In this document: one piece after another, positions 16,545 through 26,650 of the stretch | Numbering within the stretch: position 1 is the first letter of the stretch | Layout: each line of letters starts with the position of its first letter | Assembly (NCBI GenBank): GCA_900078375.1 | Contig: FLQS01000010.1 | Location: 1-64,000 of the forward strand | Reading direction: 5' to 3' | From: an uncultured Mycobacterium sp. | GTDB taxonomy: Bacteria > Actinomycetota > Actinomycetes > Mycobacteriales > Mycobacteriaceae | DNA length: 64,000 nucleotides | The notes under the pieces: generated by a model | Databases searched by the model: none | Told to the model about the DNA's origin: nothing | Seen by the model: only the letters and a program-made list of their open reading frames with translations | Translations under genes and position numbers: made by a program

Positions 16545-17792
16545 ATGTGGCGTCAACCCAAGGCCGTATGGGCGGTCGCGTTCGCTTCCGTCGTTGCCTT
16601 CATGGGAATCGGGCTCGTCGACCCGATCCTGAAACCCATCGCCGACAACCTCAACGCCACCCCGTCGCAGGTGTCGCTGCTGTTCACCAGCTACATGGCC
16701 GTCATGGGTGTGGCGATGCTGATCACCGGTGTGGTGTCCAGCCGCATCGGGCCGAAACGCACGCTGCTGCTCGGCCTGGTGATCATCATCGCCGGCGCCG
16801 GACTGGCCGGGATGAGCGACACCGTGATGGGCATCGTCGGCTGGCGTGCGCTGTGGGGCCTGGGTAATGCCCTGTTCATCGCGACCGCGCTGGCCACCAT
16901 CGTCAACTCCGCGCGCGGCTCGGTGGCCCAGGCCATCATCCTCTACGAGGCGGCGCTGGGACTGGGCATCGCGGTCGGCCCACTGGTCGGCGGCGTGCTG
17001 GGGTCGATCTCGTGGCGCGGGCCGTTCTTCGGGGTGTCAGCACTGATGGCGCTCGCCCTGGTCGTGACGACGGTGCTGCTGCCCGAAACGCCTCGCCCGC
17101 AACGGGTGACGACATTGGCCGATCCGTTCCGGGCGCTGCGCCACCGGGGCCTGCTCGGTGTCGCAATCACCGCGCTGCTGTACAACTTTGGCTTCTTCAC
17201 GCTGCTGGCGTTCACGCCGTTCCCGCTCGACATGACCGCCCATAAGATCGGTCTGATCTTCTTCGGCTGGGGCCTGTGCCTGGCGTTCACCTCGGTGGTC
17301 GTCGCGCCACGGTTGCAACACCGGTTCGGCACGGTACGCGTGCTGCTGTTGAACCTGTTGTGTTTCTCTGCGCTGCTGATGGTGATGGCCGTATTCACCG
17401 ACGACAAGGCCGCCCTGGCCGCCTGCGTGGTGGTCGCCGGTCTGTTCATCGGCATCAACAACACGCTGATCACCGAGACGGTGATGAAGGCCGCGCCCGT
17501 CGAGCGTGGGGTGGCCTCGGCGGCCTACAGCTTCATGCGATTCGGCGGTGCCGCCGTCGCGCCGTGGCTGGCCGGGGTGCTGGGCGAGCGGGTCAGCGTG
17601 CATCTGCCGTTCTGGGTGGCCGCGGGCGCGGTGCTCGCCGGCGCCGGTGTATTGGCTCTGACGGCCCGGCACTTGGGTGGGATTGATACTTCCGGCGGGC
17701 AGGAGCGAAGCGACTCGGGGAAAGTCGTGGAGGATGAGGTGGAGGAGATCACCGAGCAGGCCACCGCGGTGACCATCGGCAGCGACAGCTGA
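16545..17792 (+). CDS. MFS drug/metabolite efflux transporter
   Basis: A 415-aa major facilitator with about twelve membrane spans. An MFS loop motif occurs as SSRIGPKRTLLLG (~60-72), and ALGLGIAVGPLVGGVLG resembles motif C of antiporters, supporting drug:H+ export. The last ~45 residues are an acidic cytoplasmic tail. ATG 16545 follows GAGGAG; an upstream GTG overlaps the marR stop. It forms a two-gene operon with the MarR regulator. Confidence 0.88.
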   Translation: MWRQPKAVWAVAFASVVAFMGIGLVDPILKPIADNLNATPSQVSLLFTSYMAVMGVAMLITGVVSSRIGPKRTLLLGLVIIIAGAGLAGMSDTVMGIVGWRALWGLGNALFIATALATIVNSARGSVAQAIILYEAALGLGIAVGPLVGGVLGSISWRGPFFGVSALMALALVVTTVLLPETPRPQRVTTLADPFRALRHRGLLGVAITALLYNFGFFTLLAFTPFPLDMTAHKIGLIFFGWGLCLAFTSVVVAPRLQHRFGTVRVLLLNLLCFSALLMVMAVFTDDKAALAACVVVAGLFIGINNTLITETVMKAAPVERGVASAAYSFMRFGGAAVAPWLAGVLGERVSVHLPFWVAAGAVLAGAGVLALTARHLGGIDTSGGQERSDSGKVVEDEVEEITEQATAVTIGSDS

Positions 17793-17817
17793 CATAGGGC
17801 CGACCCCGAGGAGAACG

Positions 17818-18690
17818 ATGCAGTTCTGGTGTGGCACCCCATTCATGAAGTCGACCGAAGCTGTCGCGGTGGCCCGCATGGTCGACGAGGCCGGCTACGA
17901 CGGCATGATCTGCGCCGATCATCTGATCTACCCGCGGGATCTGCGCTCGCCGTATCCCTCGCCGACCGGGAAGCCGGGCTGGCCGCCCGAGACCGCGTGG
18001 CCGGACACCTGGGTCCTGATCGGGGCGATGGCCGCGGTGACGACAAGGCTGCGGTTCTCCAACGCGGTCTACATCGCGCCTGCCCGCCCCCTGCTGGAAG
18101 TTGCCAAGGTCGTGGCGACGGCGGCGTCGCTGTCCGACGGTCGGGTGTCGCTCGGCGTCGGAATCGGTTGGATGCGTGAGGAATACGAGCTGCTGGGTCA
18201 GGAGTTCGGGAACCGCGGTAAGCGCCTCGATGAGATGATCCCGGCGCTGCGCGCGCTGTGGCAGGGCGGCTGGGTGTCGTGGAGCGGTGAGCACTACCAA
18301 GTGCCGGAGATGATGATCGAGCCGCATCCACCGCAGCCGGTGCCGATCATGTGCGGCGGTGAGTCCGACGCCGCGCTGCGCCGCGCGGCGTCCCTGTGCG
18401 ACGGGTGGATCGGCACCGCGTACACCTTCGACGACGCCGCGGCCTACGTCGCGAAGCTGGACGCGCTGCGCCGCGAATTCGGCCGCGCTGAGAAACCTTT
18501 CGAAATCATGCTGGCCCTGATCGATCCACCGTCACCGGATCTGTACCAGCGGGCCGAAGACATCGGGATCACGGCGGTGATGTGTGCCCCGTGGATGGCC
18601 GATCCCGCCGTCGCCGCCGGCGGTGACATCGAGCGCTACCGTGGCCCCATCGAAAGGTTCGCGGAAACCGTTGTCGCCGAATGCCGTTGA
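17818..18690 (+). CDS. F420-dependent LLM-class oxidoreductase
   Basis: A 290-aa luciferase-like TIM-barrel protein. Family features include GYDGMICADHLIYP near residue 25, SDGRVSLGVGIGWMREEYELL near 110 and PVPIMCGGESDAALRRAA near 175. Ribosome site GGAGAACG precedes ATG. Mycobacteria carry many such enzymes that use reduced F420 for hydride transfer; the substrate cannot be predicted. It lies 25 bp after the MFS gene and may share its transcript. Confidence 0.85.
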   Translation: MQFWCGTPFMKSTEAVAVARMVDEAGYDGMICADHLIYPRDLRSPYPSPTGKPGWPPETAWPDTWVLIGAMAAVTTRLRFSNAVYIAPARPLLEVAKVVATAASLSDGRVSLGVGIGWMREEYELLGQEFGNRGKRLDEMIPALRALWQGGWVSWSGEHYQVPEMMIEPHPPQPVPIMCGGESDAALRRAASLCDGWIGTAYTFDDAAAYVAKLDALRREFGRAEKPFEIMLALIDPPSPDLYQRAEDIGITAVMCAPWMADPAVAAGGDIERYRGPIERFAETVVAECR

Positions 18691-18694
18691 GCAC

Positions 18695-19582
18695 TCACAT
18701 CCAGACAGTGGCTTTCGGCCCCTCTCGGGGCTGAGCCAGGGGGTGGCCGGCCCCCAACAGGTTGCCGGTGATGACGGCGCAGAACCGATACATCGAGATG
18801 TCGAAGATGCTGTTGCTCATCGGCTGCTCGATGAAGTGCCCGAGCCGTTCGGCGCCGATAAAGACGGTCATCAGCAGTAAGCCGATCACCACTCCGGCGT
18901 AGGGATGGGAAGATCCGTCCAGTCGACTGAAGGCCATGATGGAGAAGAACCAGGCCAGCGAGCGAATGAAGATCTCGTACTGAATCGGGATCGGCTCGTT
19001 GCGGATGCGCTCCAGACCGCTTTGCGCGCTCACCAGCGCGGTGTTGACGCTCATCAGCATCACGCGGGCCTGGTGGTCGATGCGGCCGTCGGCGGACAGA
19101 GCCTGCACGTCGCCGGCCTGGTAGGTCAGCAGGTCGACGGCGGTGGCGCCGTCGGGGTCCTCCGGCGTCAGGTCGGTGACCCCGGGGAGCGCGGCGACGC
19201 CGCGCAGATCGGCGGCGAGCTGCCAGGCGTAGCGGGCTTGGCGTCGGCGCATCCGATCCAGGATCGAGGCCATCTCGGGCGCACCGGAATCCACCGAACA
19301 CAGGGTGTTGTGAGTGGCGCGAGAGTTGATGATGACATTGCCCCACAGCGTGCGAGCCTCCCACCACCGGTTGTAGGCGGTGGTGTTGCGGAAGCCGATG
19401 AACACCGAGGCGCCGATGCCCAGCACGGACAGCACGGCCGAGGCGTAATCGATCTGCGTGGGGTCCGGAATCGGGATCAGGATCGCGGCCACCACTACGA
19501 TCGCGAGCAGGTCCCAGCGCATCCGCCACCACACCAGCCCGGAAACCTTGAGTGGGCCGAGTTTCCCGACGCTACGAATCAC
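18695..19582 (-). CDS. Bestrophin-family (UPF0187) anion channel-like protein
   Basis: A 295-aa membrane protein. Bestrophin hallmarks are FIGFRNTTAYNRWWEARTLWG near residues 60-82 (R-N-x-x-x-Y-x-R-W-W-E) and an N-terminal WW pair. Hydrophobic spans lie near 28, 48, 215 and 235. Bacterial members form pentameric anion or cation channels. Convergent with the upstream oxidoreductase, only 4 bp between stops. Confidence 0.82.
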   Translation of the reverse strand: MIRSVGKLGPLKVSGLVWWRMRWDLLAIVVVAAILIPIPDPTQIDYASAVLSVLGIGASVFIGFRNTTAYNRWWEARTLWGNVIINSRATHNTLCSVDSGAPEMASILDRMRRRQARYAWQLAADLRGVAALPGVTDLTPEDPDGATAVDLLTYQAGDVQALSADGRIDHQARVMLMSVNTALVSAQSGLERIRNEPIPIQYEIFIRSLAWFFSIMAFSRLDGSSHPYAGVVIGLLLMTVFIGAERLGHFIEQPMSNSIFDISMYRFCAVITGNLLGAGHPLAQPREGPKATVWM

Positions 19583-19608
19583 CGCGTCAGCGTATTACCT
19601 CACCCGGG

Positions 19609-20346
19609 TCAGACGACCGTTCCGATGAGTAATCCGGCCGCATACGTCATCCCGATCGCGATCATTCCGAACGCCAGCTGCCGTCCGGCGCCGAACCACG
19701 CGGAGCCCTTGGTGAACCGGGTGGCCACCGCCCCGGCCATCAGCAGCCCGACCCCACCGCACAGCAGGCCGGGCCACAGCGACTGGGCGCCCAGCAGATA
19801 CGGCACCAGCGGGATGATGGCGCCCACCGCGAACAACAGGAACGACGAAACAGCGGCGACCAGGGCCGAAGGCTTCTCCCGCGGATCCAAGCCCAGTTCC
19901 TGGACGAGGTGGAAGTGCACCGCACCGTCCTCGTCGCGGTGAATCTCCTCGGTCGCCTTGCGGGCGGTGGTCTCGCTCATTCCCATGTCCATCAACATGG
20001 CCACGAGTTCGACCTGCTCGGCATGCGGTTGGCGTTCGAATGCGCGCCGTTCGGCGCGGACCTCGGAGTCGATCTGCTCGTTGGCGGTCATAACGGACGT
20101 GTATTCGCCCAGCGCCATCGAGAACGCGCCGGATAGCAGGCCGGCCACCCCGCCGATCACCACCGTGTGCGCGTCCGCCGCGGCCGCGACGCCGGCGATC
20201 AGTGCGGTGTTACTGACCAAACCGTCCATAGCGCCGAACGTCGCGGCGCGCAGCCAGCCACCGGTGACATCGGCGTGAGAATGATCGACGTCGTGTGGCA
20301 GAACGACTTTCTGCTCCGGTGTGACGTCCCCGTCGGGCTCGGACAT
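19609..20346 (-). CDS. VIT1/CCC1-family iron/manganese transporter
   Basis: A 245-aa protein with five membrane segments. The first half holds the conserved GAMDGLVSNTALIAGVA segment and SGAFSMALGEYTSV. A central Glu- and Met-rich loop (VELVAMLMDMGMSETTARKA, HRDEDGAVHFHL) forms the cytoplasmic metal-binding domain. Probably exports or stores Fe2+/Mn2+. It is encoded 26 bp upstream of the bestrophin gene on the same strand. Confidence 0.87.
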   Translation of the reverse strand: MSEPDGDVTPEQKVVLPHDVDHSHADVTGGWLRAATFGAMDGLVSNTALIAGVAAAADAHTVVIGGVAGLLSGAFSMALGEYTSVMTANEQIDSEVRAERRAFERQPHAEQVELVAMLMDMGMSETTARKATEEIHRDEDGAVHFHLVQELGLDPREKPSALVAAVSSFLLFAVGAIIPLVPYLLGAQSLWPGLLCGGVGLLMAGAVATRFTKGSAWFGAGRQLAFGMIAIGMTYAAGLLIGTVV

Positions 20347-20447
20347 GACGCCATTGAACGCCAGCCCGTCGGCTCACATCCACTGAGGTTGGGCTGTGTT
20401 TGCCACATCCGCGTTTATGGAAGGGGCCGCGGGGATACTTTCGGGGG

Positions 20448-22370
20448 ATGACCACCACTGCGGAACATCTGCGAAACGCGCTCGACGGCCGCTGGCGAGA
20501 CGTCAAGAACGACGTCCGCGCCGAACTGGCCACCGAGGTTTTCCGGCCGCACTACACACCCAACACCGCGATCGCCCGCGCGAAGGTGGCCGAGCAGATG
20601 AAGATCATGGCCGCGGCCGGCGCGGCCGAGGACGGGTTCCGAAAAGAGCACGGCGGCAACGGCGACGCGGGTGCCGCGGTCACCCGCATCGAGATGCTCG
20701 CGATGTCCGACCTGTCGCTGATGGTCAAGGCGGGCGTGCAGTGGGGGTTGTTCGGCGGCGCCATCGAAAATTTGGGCACCGAGCGCCACCACAAGGCCTA
20801 TGTGCGGCGCATCATCGACCTGGACCTGCTGGGTTGCTTCGGGATGACCGAGACCGGCCACGGTAGCGACGTGCAGGCGCTGGAGACGACCGCCACCTAC
20901 GACCCGGCGACCGAAGAGTTCGTGATCAACTCCCCCACCCCCACGTCGCGCAAGGACTACATCGGCGGTGCGGCCGAAACAGCCCGGGTGTCAGCGGTGT
21001 TCGCACAGTTGATCACCGGCGGCGAATCGCACGGCGTGCACTGTTTCGTGGTGCCGATCCGCGACGAGGACGGCAACGATCTGCCGGGCGTGACCACGTC
21101 CGACTGCCAGTACAAAGGTGGACTACCCGGCGTCGACAACGGCCGCATCATGTTCGACCACGTCCGCGTGCCGCGGGAGAACCTGCTGAACAAGTATGCC
21201 GACGTCGCGCCCGACGGCACCTACTCCTCGCCGATCGAGAACCCCAACCGGCGTTTCTTCACCATGCTCGGCACACTTATCCGCGGCCGGGTCACCGTCG
21301 GTGGCAGCGCGGGCGCGGCGGCCCGAGTGGCCTTGGACATCGCCGTGCGATATGCCCTGCAGCGCAAGCAGTTCAGCGCTCCCGGCGACGAGGGCGAAGT
21401 GCTGATTATGGATTACCTCGCGCACCAGCGTCGCCTGTTCCCACTGATCGCCCGATCATATGCGCTGCAGTTCGCCCAGAACGAATTGGTCGGCAAGCTG
21501 CACGAGGTGCAGACCGCCGACAGCCCGGACGCCGAGGAGCAGCGCGAGCTGGAATCCCGCGCCGCCGGACTCAAGGCAGCCAACACCTGGCACGCCAGCG
21601 CCGCAATCCAGGAGGCCCGCGAAGCCTGTGGCGGCGCAGGCTATCTCGCCGAGAACAGGCTGATCGCGCTGCGCGCCGACACCGACGTGTTCACCACCTT
21701 CGAGGGTGACAACCACGTGCTGACCCAACTGGTGGCCAAGGAACTGCTGACCGCGTACGCCGACGACATCAAGGGCATGAGCCCGGTGGAGTGGGTGCGC
21801 TTCGCCGCGAACTTCGCCGGCGACCGGGTGCTGAAAAGGACTGCGGCCGAGACGATCATGCAAACGATCATCGACTCGCGCCAAGACAACGAGGAGGAAG
21901 GCAGCCTCTTCAACCGCGGCACCCAGGTGAAGATGTTCGAGGACCGCGAGCAGTATCTGCTGTCCTCGGTAGCGCGCCGGCTGCAGAGCAAGTCAAAGGA
22001 GATGCCGGCGTTCGACGCCTTCAACGCCGTCCAGGATCACGTGCTGCACACCGCCAAGGCGCACATCGACCGGGTCGTCCTCGAGGCGTTCGTCGCCGGT
22101 ATCGACGCCTGCGAAGGCGAGGAGGCCCGCACCATTCTCGGCCTGGTGTGCGACCTGTACGCGCTGTCGGTGATCGAGGACGACAAGGCCTGGTTCATCG
22201 AACACCGCTTCCTGTCCACTGAGCGGGCCAAAGCCGTCACCCGGGGCATCAACGAACGCTGCCGGGCGCTGCGGCCGCATGCCGAACTGCTGGTCGACGG
22301 CTTCGGGGTCCCGGAGCAGCTGCGCTACGCGGAGATGCTGCACCCCGAGCATCTGACCACCAGCGGTTAG
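20448..22370 (+). CDS. Acyl-CoA oxidase/dehydrogenase-like flavoenzyme
   Basis: A 640-aa protein of the acyl-CoA oxidase (ACOX) branch: an N-terminal alpha domain, LLGCFGMTETGHGSDVQAL (FAD/substrate loop, ~140), the KDYIGGAAETA strand and a second alpha domain with RKQFSAPGDEGEVLIMDY. EACGGAGYLAENR and TTFEGDNHVLTQ carry residues near the catalytic Glu and FAD. The extra C-terminal ~200 residues distinguish it from 390-aa dehydrogenases. ATG 20448 follows GGGGG. It takes the first step of fatty-acyl beta-oxidation. Its stop overlaps the convergent gene by 4 nt. Confidence 0.88.
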   Translation: MTTTAEHLRNALDGRWRDVKNDVRAELATEVFRPHYTPNTAIARAKVAEQMKIMAAAGAAEDGFRKEHGGNGDAGAAVTRIEMLAMSDLSLMVKAGVQWGLFGGAIENLGTERHHKAYVRRIIDLDLLGCFGMTETGHGSDVQALETTATYDPATEEFVINSPTPTSRKDYIGGAAETARVSAVFAQLITGGESHGVHCFVVPIRDEDGNDLPGVTTSDCQYKGGLPGVDNGRIMFDHVRVPRENLLNKYADVAPDGTYSSPIENPNRRFFTMLGTLIRGRVTVGGSAGAAARVALDIAVRYALQRKQFSAPGDEGEVLIMDYLAHQRRLFPLIARSYALQFAQNELVGKLHEVQTADSPDAEEQRELESRAAGLKAANTWHASAAIQEAREACGGAGYLAENRLIALRADTDVFTTFEGDNHVLTQLVAKELLTAYADDIKGMSPVEWVRFAANFAGDRVLKRTAAETIMQTIIDSRQDNEEEGSLFNRGTQVKMFEDREQYLLSSVARRLQSKSKEMPAFDAFNAVQDHVLHTAKAHIDRVVLEAFVAGIDACEGEEARTILGLVCDLYALSVIEDDKAWFIEHRFLSTERAKAVTRGINERCRALRPHAELLVDGFGVPEQLRYAEMLHPEHLTTSG

Positions 22371-25300
22371 TTTGCGCGGCCGATGCCGCGTACGGGGAAT
22401 TCGCCGAATGCTGAAGCAATATCTCCGAACAAAAAGCCCTGACCGAACTCGCACCCCCACTCCACGAGTGCGTCACGCTGTTCCCATGTCTCGATACCCT
22501 CGGCGATCACGGCAAGGCCCAGACTCGTCCCGAGACCCAAGACCGCTCTGGTGATTGCCTCGCAGCGGACGTCGTCAAGAAGCCTGCCCGTGAACTGCTT
22601 GTCGATCTTGAGGATGTCCAGTGACAGAGCGACGATCCTGGCGAGACTGCTAAAGCCAGTGCCGACATCGTCAATCGCGATGCGCAAGCCGATTCGGCGA
22701 AGATCCGCCAGATCAACTCTGGCCGACTCGGCAATCTGCCCAGCGTGGCTCTCGGTAAGTTCGAGAACGAGCCTTTGTGGGGCGAGTCCGCTCTTGCGCA
22801 GCGCATCGATGACACCCACCTTGAATTTGCTGTCCATCAGTTCTCGGGGTGAGACATTGACGTGTACGGCGGCGCCAGCCATCGCCCCCGTCCATTGGGC
22901 CGCTTGCGAGCACGCCTCGTTAAGAACGTGGCGCCCGATTGCCGGCATCTGATTGCTTGTTTCGGCAAGATCCAAGAACACTTCGGGAGTGAGCAATCCC
23001 CACCGCGGATGCTTCCAGCGCAGAAGGGCTTCGGCCGCAACGCATTCGCCGCTACGAAGATTCACGATCGGCTGGAAATGAACGTTCAACTGCTCCAAAT
23101 GGAGGGCCCGCTCGAGATCGCGCGTCAGTTGCAGACTGCGGAGCATCGCGGCCTCCTGTGACGGGTCACCGATCGCCACCCGGTCCTTGCCCGACCTCTT
23201 GGCCTGGTACATCATCATGTCCGCCCGCTGCAGAAGCGATTCGGCGGTGCATCCTGGCTGGGAGATCACCGCGCCGGCACTCACTGAGAGCTGGTCGTAG
23301 GTTGTCCCGTCGGCCAACACGACGGGCCAGTGCAGGCTTTCTTGGATGCGCCTACCCACTCGGTCCAGCTCTGTGACATCGGCAACTCCGGGACACAGCA
23401 CCGCGAACTCGTCGCCGCCGAGCCGGGCGGCGGCGTCGCCCGGTCGAATTGATGCAAGAATCCGCCCTGCCACCGCCTTCAGCACGTCGTCACCCTGAGC
23501 ATGACCCCAGGTGTCGTTGACAGTCTTGAACCCGTCGAGGTCGAGGAAGATCAGCCCTACCCGGCTGGAGTCGGCGCCGTCCACCGCCGCCAGCGCTTGC
23601 TCGACTTGATCCACGAAGAGCGATCGATTGGCCAGTCCGGTCAACTGATCGTGCAGGGCCAGGTGGTGCAATTCAGCCTCGACGCGCTTGCGGCTGGTGA
23701 TGTCTTCGACCAAGCAGATCCCGTACGGGCCAAGCCCTCCGGGCCCGATGACCGACGCCGAAACTGCACCCCACACGGTTGCGCCGTCCGCACGCCGGAA
23801 GGCAGTCTCCGCTTCGAACTGCTGACCGGCCTGCAACGCGACTAGTAGGTCCAATCCGGGTGACCCCAAGTTGTCGTTGTCCTCGACGAGTTCGGTCACC
23901 GCGATCTCAAGTACCTCGGCCGTCGAGCGACCGAGGAAGTCCGCCATGGCCTGATTGCATCGCGTAATGCGTCCATCGCGCCGCGGTTTGAGCTCGAACA
24001 TAAACATGCCCATCGGGGCAGTGTCGAACGCCAGCCGGAACCGCTCTTCACTTTCCGCTAGCGCTTCTTTGGCTGCCACTTGTTCGGTAATGTCGGTCGC
24101 CACGCCGATGTATCCCCCGCAGCTGCCATCCTCGTTCACCATTTGAGTAACAGCCAGGCTGACCGTCATCTGGCTGCCGTCACGTCGTATGTATGTCCAC
24201 TCACGTATCTCCGCCCTTTCCGGGGTGACGTTGTGCACGAACACCTCGAATCCCACAGGGATCCCGAGTTCCGCTGCCCTTGCAGAGACTTCGGTGTAGG
24301 AGTGGAAGTCCATCGGCGTGCGACCGAGCATCTCTGGTTCAGTCCAGCCCAGCAGCCGTTCCGCGCCGTTGTTGAACACCGTGATGGACCCGTGCTGGTC
24401 GGTACCTATGATCGCTTGCTCAGATGCCGCGTCCAGGACTCCGGCAAACAGGTCGCGTGCCTCGCCAAGCGCCCGCTCATTCATCCGTTCCTCGGTCACG
24501 TCCCGAAAGGCGACGACCTGGAACAGCGACTGCCGCACGAGAGGGGCCGTCGTGAGTTCGACGACTCGGGAATCCTCGGCGGCCACCACGACGTCACGGG
24601 GTACATTGCCCGCCACGCCCAGCGCTGCATCGCCGGCGTTGTCGGCCCGCGCTGCCGAGACGACATCGCCGACGATGTCCGAATTGGACGCGCGCGCGTT
24701 CTGCAGAACGACCTCACCAGCGGGATCAATGAGCAGCACGCTGTCGTGGATGCTGTCGAGCACGGCCCCGAACAGTTCGGAATCGCGATCTGCCTGATCA
24801 CGTGCCGCCTTTAGTTGGGAGACGAGGCGAACGCGCGAGTCTCGGTACAACGACAGAGTCAGCACGACGGCCGTCAAGCTGCCGACCATTGCCTGTGCCA
24901 ACAACGCACGTGTTTGAACGTTGGGAACGATGAACGCACCCCTGTCCAGGAGGGTGGCATAGACGATCCAGACGCCCGCCACCAGCAGGAACACGGTGCT
25001 CACGGTGGTGCTGTAGCGCAGCGCCAACCACATCGCGGGCAACAGGGTGAGAAAGGCCAACGACACGCCGGTGTCCAGCCAGAAGGTCCAGACGAAGATG
25101 GACACCACAACAGCCCCGACCAGCAGCGCCTCCACCAGCGCTGCTGCCGATGCACGCGGGCGTTTCCAGGTGACGTCACGCACCCGCAGCCAGACGGCCA
25201 CGCCGAGCAGCGCCGTGGCTCCGTTGCGCACCGCGAAGATCGCAAACGTCTGCCAGGGCGGTTGGTGCATCACGTAACCCATGTAGGCCGTAGCCAGGGT

Positions 25301-25699
25301 GGCCGCGCAGATAGTCCCAGCAGTCACCGCCACGACCAGTCGTGCGAGGTCGGCAGGGTCGCGGAGAACGACCTCGTCGCGACGATGGGTCAAGATTGCG
25401 GCGGTCACCACCGCCAATGCAACGTTGACCAACACGAACCAAGCGCTCAGTGGCAGTCCGGCGCCGGTCGCGACGTTGGCGCCGAAGTTCAAGGCAGCCA
25501 ACATCGCAACGTTGAACAAGCAGGCGCGGCGGCCATAGTTGCGCGCTGCAAGCAACCAGATGATCGCTACGGCCGCGGCCGGCCACACCAGCGCGACTTC
25601 GCCGCCGCCCAGCCGGGTTGCACGACCGAGCACCACCGACAGGGAATACGCCAAAGCAAATGCGCACAGGACTGTCGCGGATCGCACAACTCGAGACAT
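22367..25699 (-). CDS. MASE1-PAS-GGDEF-EAL cyclic-di-GMP signalling protein
   Basis: An 1110-aa membrane sensor. Residues 1-300 form a MASE1-type array of about eight membrane helices. Two to three PAS domains span ~305-690 (for example SITVFNNGAERLLGWTEPEM). The GGDEF domain (~700-860) has an intact RLGGDEFAV. The EAL domain (~870-1100) keeps EALLRW, VNVSPRE, LELTES, IDDVGTG, LKIDK, AEGIE and GQGFLFG, so both diguanylate cyclase and phosphodiesterase appear competent. A strong ribosome site (AGGGGGG) precedes ATG. It is a stand-alone gene, divergent from the next operon. Confidence 0.93.
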   Translation of the reverse strand: MSRVVRSATVLCAFALAYSLSVVLGRATRLGGGEVALVWPAAAVAIIWLLAARNYGRRACLFNVAMLAALNFGANVATGAGLPLSAWFVLVNVALAVVTAAILTHRRDEVVLRDPADLARLVVAVTAGTICAATLATAYMGYVMHQPPWQTFAIFAVRNGATALLGVAVWLRVRDVTWKRPRASAAALVEALLVGAVVVSIFVWTFWLDTGVSLAFLTLLPAMWLALRYSTTVSTVFLLVAGVWIVYATLLDRGAFIVPNVQTRALLAQAMVGSLTAVVLTLSLYRDSRVRLVSQLKAARDQADRDSELFGAVLDSIHDSVLLIDPAGEVVLQNARASNSDIVGDVVSAARADNAGDAALGVAGNVPRDVVVAAEDSRVVELTTAPLVRQSLFQVVAFRDVTEERMNERALGEARDLFAGVLDAASEQAIIGTDQHGSITVFNNGAERLLGWTEPEMLGRTPMDFHSYTEVSARAAELGIPVGFEVFVHNVTPERAEIREWTYIRRDGSQMTVSLAVTQMVNEDGSCGGYIGVATDITEQVAAKEALAESEERFRLAFDTAPMGMFMFELKPRRDGRITRCNQAMADFLGRSTAEVLEIAVTELVEDNDNLGSPGLDLLVALQAGQQFEAETAFRRADGATVWGAVSASVIGPGGLGPYGICLVEDITSRKRVEAELHHLALHDQLTGLANRSLFVDQVEQALAAVDGADSSRVGLIFLDLDGFKTVNDTWGHAQGDDVLKAVAGRILASIRPGDAAARLGGDEFAVLCPGVADVTELDRVGRRIQESLHWPVVLADGTTYDQLSVSAGAVISQPGCTAESLLQRADMMMYQAKRSGKDRVAIGDPSQEAAMLRSLQLTRDLERALHLEQLNVHFQPIVNLRSGECVAAEALLRWKHPRWGLLTPEVFLDLAETSNQMPAIGRHVLNEACSQAAQWTGAMAGAAVHVNVSPRELMDSKFKVGVIDALRKSGLAPQRLVLELTESHAGQIAESARVDLADLRRIGLRIAIDDVGTGFSSLARIVALSLDILKIDKQFTGRLLDDVRCEAITRAVLGLGTSLGLAVIAEGIETWEQRDALVEWGCEFGQGFLFGDIASAFGEFPVRGIGRAN

Positions 25700-25900
25700 T
25701 GCACCCCCCTAGCGACTGATGCGCCGCACTCAAGAATGCGACCCTCGTGCGCCGTTCGGACCAGAAAGCGCGTTTTGGCGCCGCCGTCATCGAACGTCCT
25801 CCCGAACTGTCGCCGGACCGGTGTAGGTCCGGTGACGTGTCGAGTAGCGGTGCGGAGCCTCTGCTCCGGCGAATCTGCTTGCAGTACGTAGCGTGCAGTT

Positions 25901-25915
25901 TTGACAATTTTGACA
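25901..25915 (+). promoter_or_regulatory. Possible promoter: two overlapping TTGACA boxes
   Basis: The 249-bp gap between divergent genes holds TTGACA at 25901-25906 and again at 25910-25915. A weak TAGTGT at 25936 is spaced about 20 bp from the second box. Nothing else stands out in 25700-25900. Likely drives the cytochrome-oxidase-like operon. Confidence 0.3.
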
Positions 25916-25948
25916 AAACGTTGGCGCTGACCCAGTAGTGTCGCCGCC

Positions 25949-26650
25949 GTGGAATTGAGAATGCAGCGCATCGGTGCGTGGTGCGGGACGATCATGATCG
26001 TGCTGTACGGAACGAGTCTTTCCGGGATAGCGCGAATGTTCCCGCCGCTATCGCCGGTGTCGTCACCGGAAGAGATCGCCGACTTCTACATCGACCACAA
26101 GATCTGGATCCGCATCGGTGTCGCCGGGTGCCTGCTGACGTCGGTGATCGCGCTGCCGTTCCTGGCCACCATCGTGCTGCGCATCCGCCGGATCGAAGGT
26201 CAGTGGGGCATGCTGTCGATGACGCAGCTGTTCGCCGCGACGATATTCGTTCCCGCCCTGCTGTTTCCGTTCCTCGTGATGGCCGCCGCCGCCTTCCGGC
26301 CCGAGTCCCGGCCGCCGGATATCACCCAGGCACTCAATGACGTGTTCTGGCTGATGTTCATCGGCATCGTCGGAACGATCATCGTGCAGAACATCACCTT
26401 GGCGATCGCGTCGTTCATCGACAAGACCGATCCGCAGACGTTCCCGCGCTGGTACGGCTACCTCAACCTGTGGGTGGCGCTGCTGTCGTTGCCGGGCTGC
26501 GTGGTCGTCGTGTTCAACGACGGGCCGCTGGCCTGGCACGGGGTGTTCGCGTTCTACATTCCGGGTGCGGCGCTGACGATTTGGCTGTTCTCGACGACCT
26601 ACGTGCTGAACCGCGGCATCAAGGCCCAGCAGCTCGCCGAAGCACAATGA
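25949..26650 (+). CDS. Multi-pass membrane protein, function unknown
   Basis: A 233-aa protein (GTG 25949, or ATG 25961) with about six hydrophobic segments and a periplasmic loop PPLSPVSSPEEIADFYIDHK near residue 35. This loop type occurs in actinobacterial membrane proteins of unknown function. The stop overlaps the COX3-like start (ATGA), so it belongs to an operon with two oxidase-subunit-like genes. It may be an accessory subunit of that membrane complex. Confidence 0.7.
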   Translation: MELRMQRIGAWCGTIMIVLYGTSLSGIARMFPPLSPVSSPEEIADFYIDHKIWIRIGVAGCLLTSVIALPFLATIVLRIRRIEGQWGMLSMTQLFAATIFVPALLFPFLVMAAAAFRPESRPPDITQALNDVFWLMFIGIVGTIIVQNITLAIASFIDKTDPQTFPRWYGYLNLWVALLSLPGCVVVVFNDGPLAWHGVFAFYIPGAALTIWLFSTTYVLNRGIKAQQLAEAQ

